Below are positions 23,314 to 23,463 of a stretch of DNA of 23,463 nt, piece after piece. The DNA comes from DASUBV01 sp035763085. GTDB taxonomy: Bacteria > Actinomycetota > Actinomycetes > Streptosporangiales > Streptosporangiaceae. Every line of letters starts with the position of its first letter. The stretch's first letter is position 1. The stretch spans positions 1-23,463 of the forward strand of contig DASUBV010000308.1 of the NCBI GenBank assembly GCA_035763085.1, read 5' to 3'. The notes under the pieces are model-generated. The model saw only the letters and a list, made by a program, of their open reading frames with translations. It was not told where the DNA came from and did no database searches. The position numbers were made by a program, and so were the translations under genes.

Positions 23314-23463
23314 ATGGAATACACCCACCTTGGCCGCAGCGGCGTGCAAGTCAGCAGGATCTGCCTCGGGACGATGAACTTCGGCGCGATCACCGCGCCC
23401 GGGGACGCGCACGTGATCATGGACCGGGCACTGGAGACCGGGATTAACTTCTGGGACACCTCC
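23314..23463 (+). CDS. Aldo/keto reductase, N-terminal part (runs off the window)
   Basis: The first 50 residues are visible: MEYTHLGRSGVQVSRICLG, then TMNFGAITAPGDAHVIMD, then RALETGINFWDTS at the edge. The LGRSG...V...CLGTM...FG opening and the FWDTS catalytic aspartate are standard for actinobacterial aldo/keto reductases that use NADPH to reduce carbonyls. The catalytic Tyr and Lys lie beyond the window, so activity cannot be judged. The start is ATG 23314, with a TANNNT box six bases upstream. Confidence 0.85.
   Translation, partial: MEYTHLGRSGVQVSRICLGTMNFGAITAPGDAHVIMDRALETGINFWDTS

Overview
The window is chromosomal DNA of a very GC-rich actinobacterium. The GC content itself, an Lsr2 nucleoid protein, a DUF3145 protein (an actinobacterial family), an F420-type LLM oxidoreductase, a leucine-carboxyl-methyltransferase-like enzyme, and several start codons that directly follow a TANNNT box (leaderless transcription) all point this way. 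A genus cannot be fixed from the sequence alone. No rRNA, tRNA, CRISPR array or intact insertion sequence was seen.

Layout. (1) 1-2908, minus strand: the end of a mobile element. A short gene broken at its start codon is followed by a replication-relaxation family protein and a TraB/FtsK/VirD4-like DNA-transfer ATPase that runs off the left edge. The last two overlap by four bases. (2) 3072-7660: an export block. It holds an MMPL/RND-type transporter with visibly lower GC than its neighbours, a DrrA/DrrB-like ABC exporter pair, and a divergent TetR regulator with two near-identical operators in the 52-bp shared promoter. (3) 7661-8315: a gene-poor stretch containing a frameshifted coding remnant. 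(4) 8316-12246, plus strand: DUF3145 protein, membrane-anchored HtrA-like protease with PDZ domain, zinc-free quinone oxidoreductase and GNAT acetyltransferase, with hairpin terminators after the first two. (5) 12310-14428: a MarR regulator on the minus strand with a palindromic operator, then a methyltransferase/NUDIX pair on the plus strand. (6) 14480-18251, minus strand: SDR dehydrogenase and TenA as one operon, a YtrA-type GntR regulator with its own promoter and operator, a PLP-dependent amino-acid decarboxylase and a 59-residue membrane protein. (7) 18505-23463: a secreted subtilase, a TetR/SRPBCC pair followed by a methyltransferase cut off after 46 codons, an LLM oxidoreductase, a small arginine-rich ORF downstream of lsr2, and the start of an aldo/keto reductase.

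Most of this is accessory or housekeeping-adjacent metabolism with local regulators, and I see no convincing new multi-gene system. The points most worth a second look are the mobile-element edge with its one-base frameshift, the twin TetR operators in the ABC/TetR promoter, the shared leaderless-promoter geometry, the truncated methyltransferase, the three GACGTTCAG repeats before the HtrA-like gene, and the small basic ORF beside lsr2.
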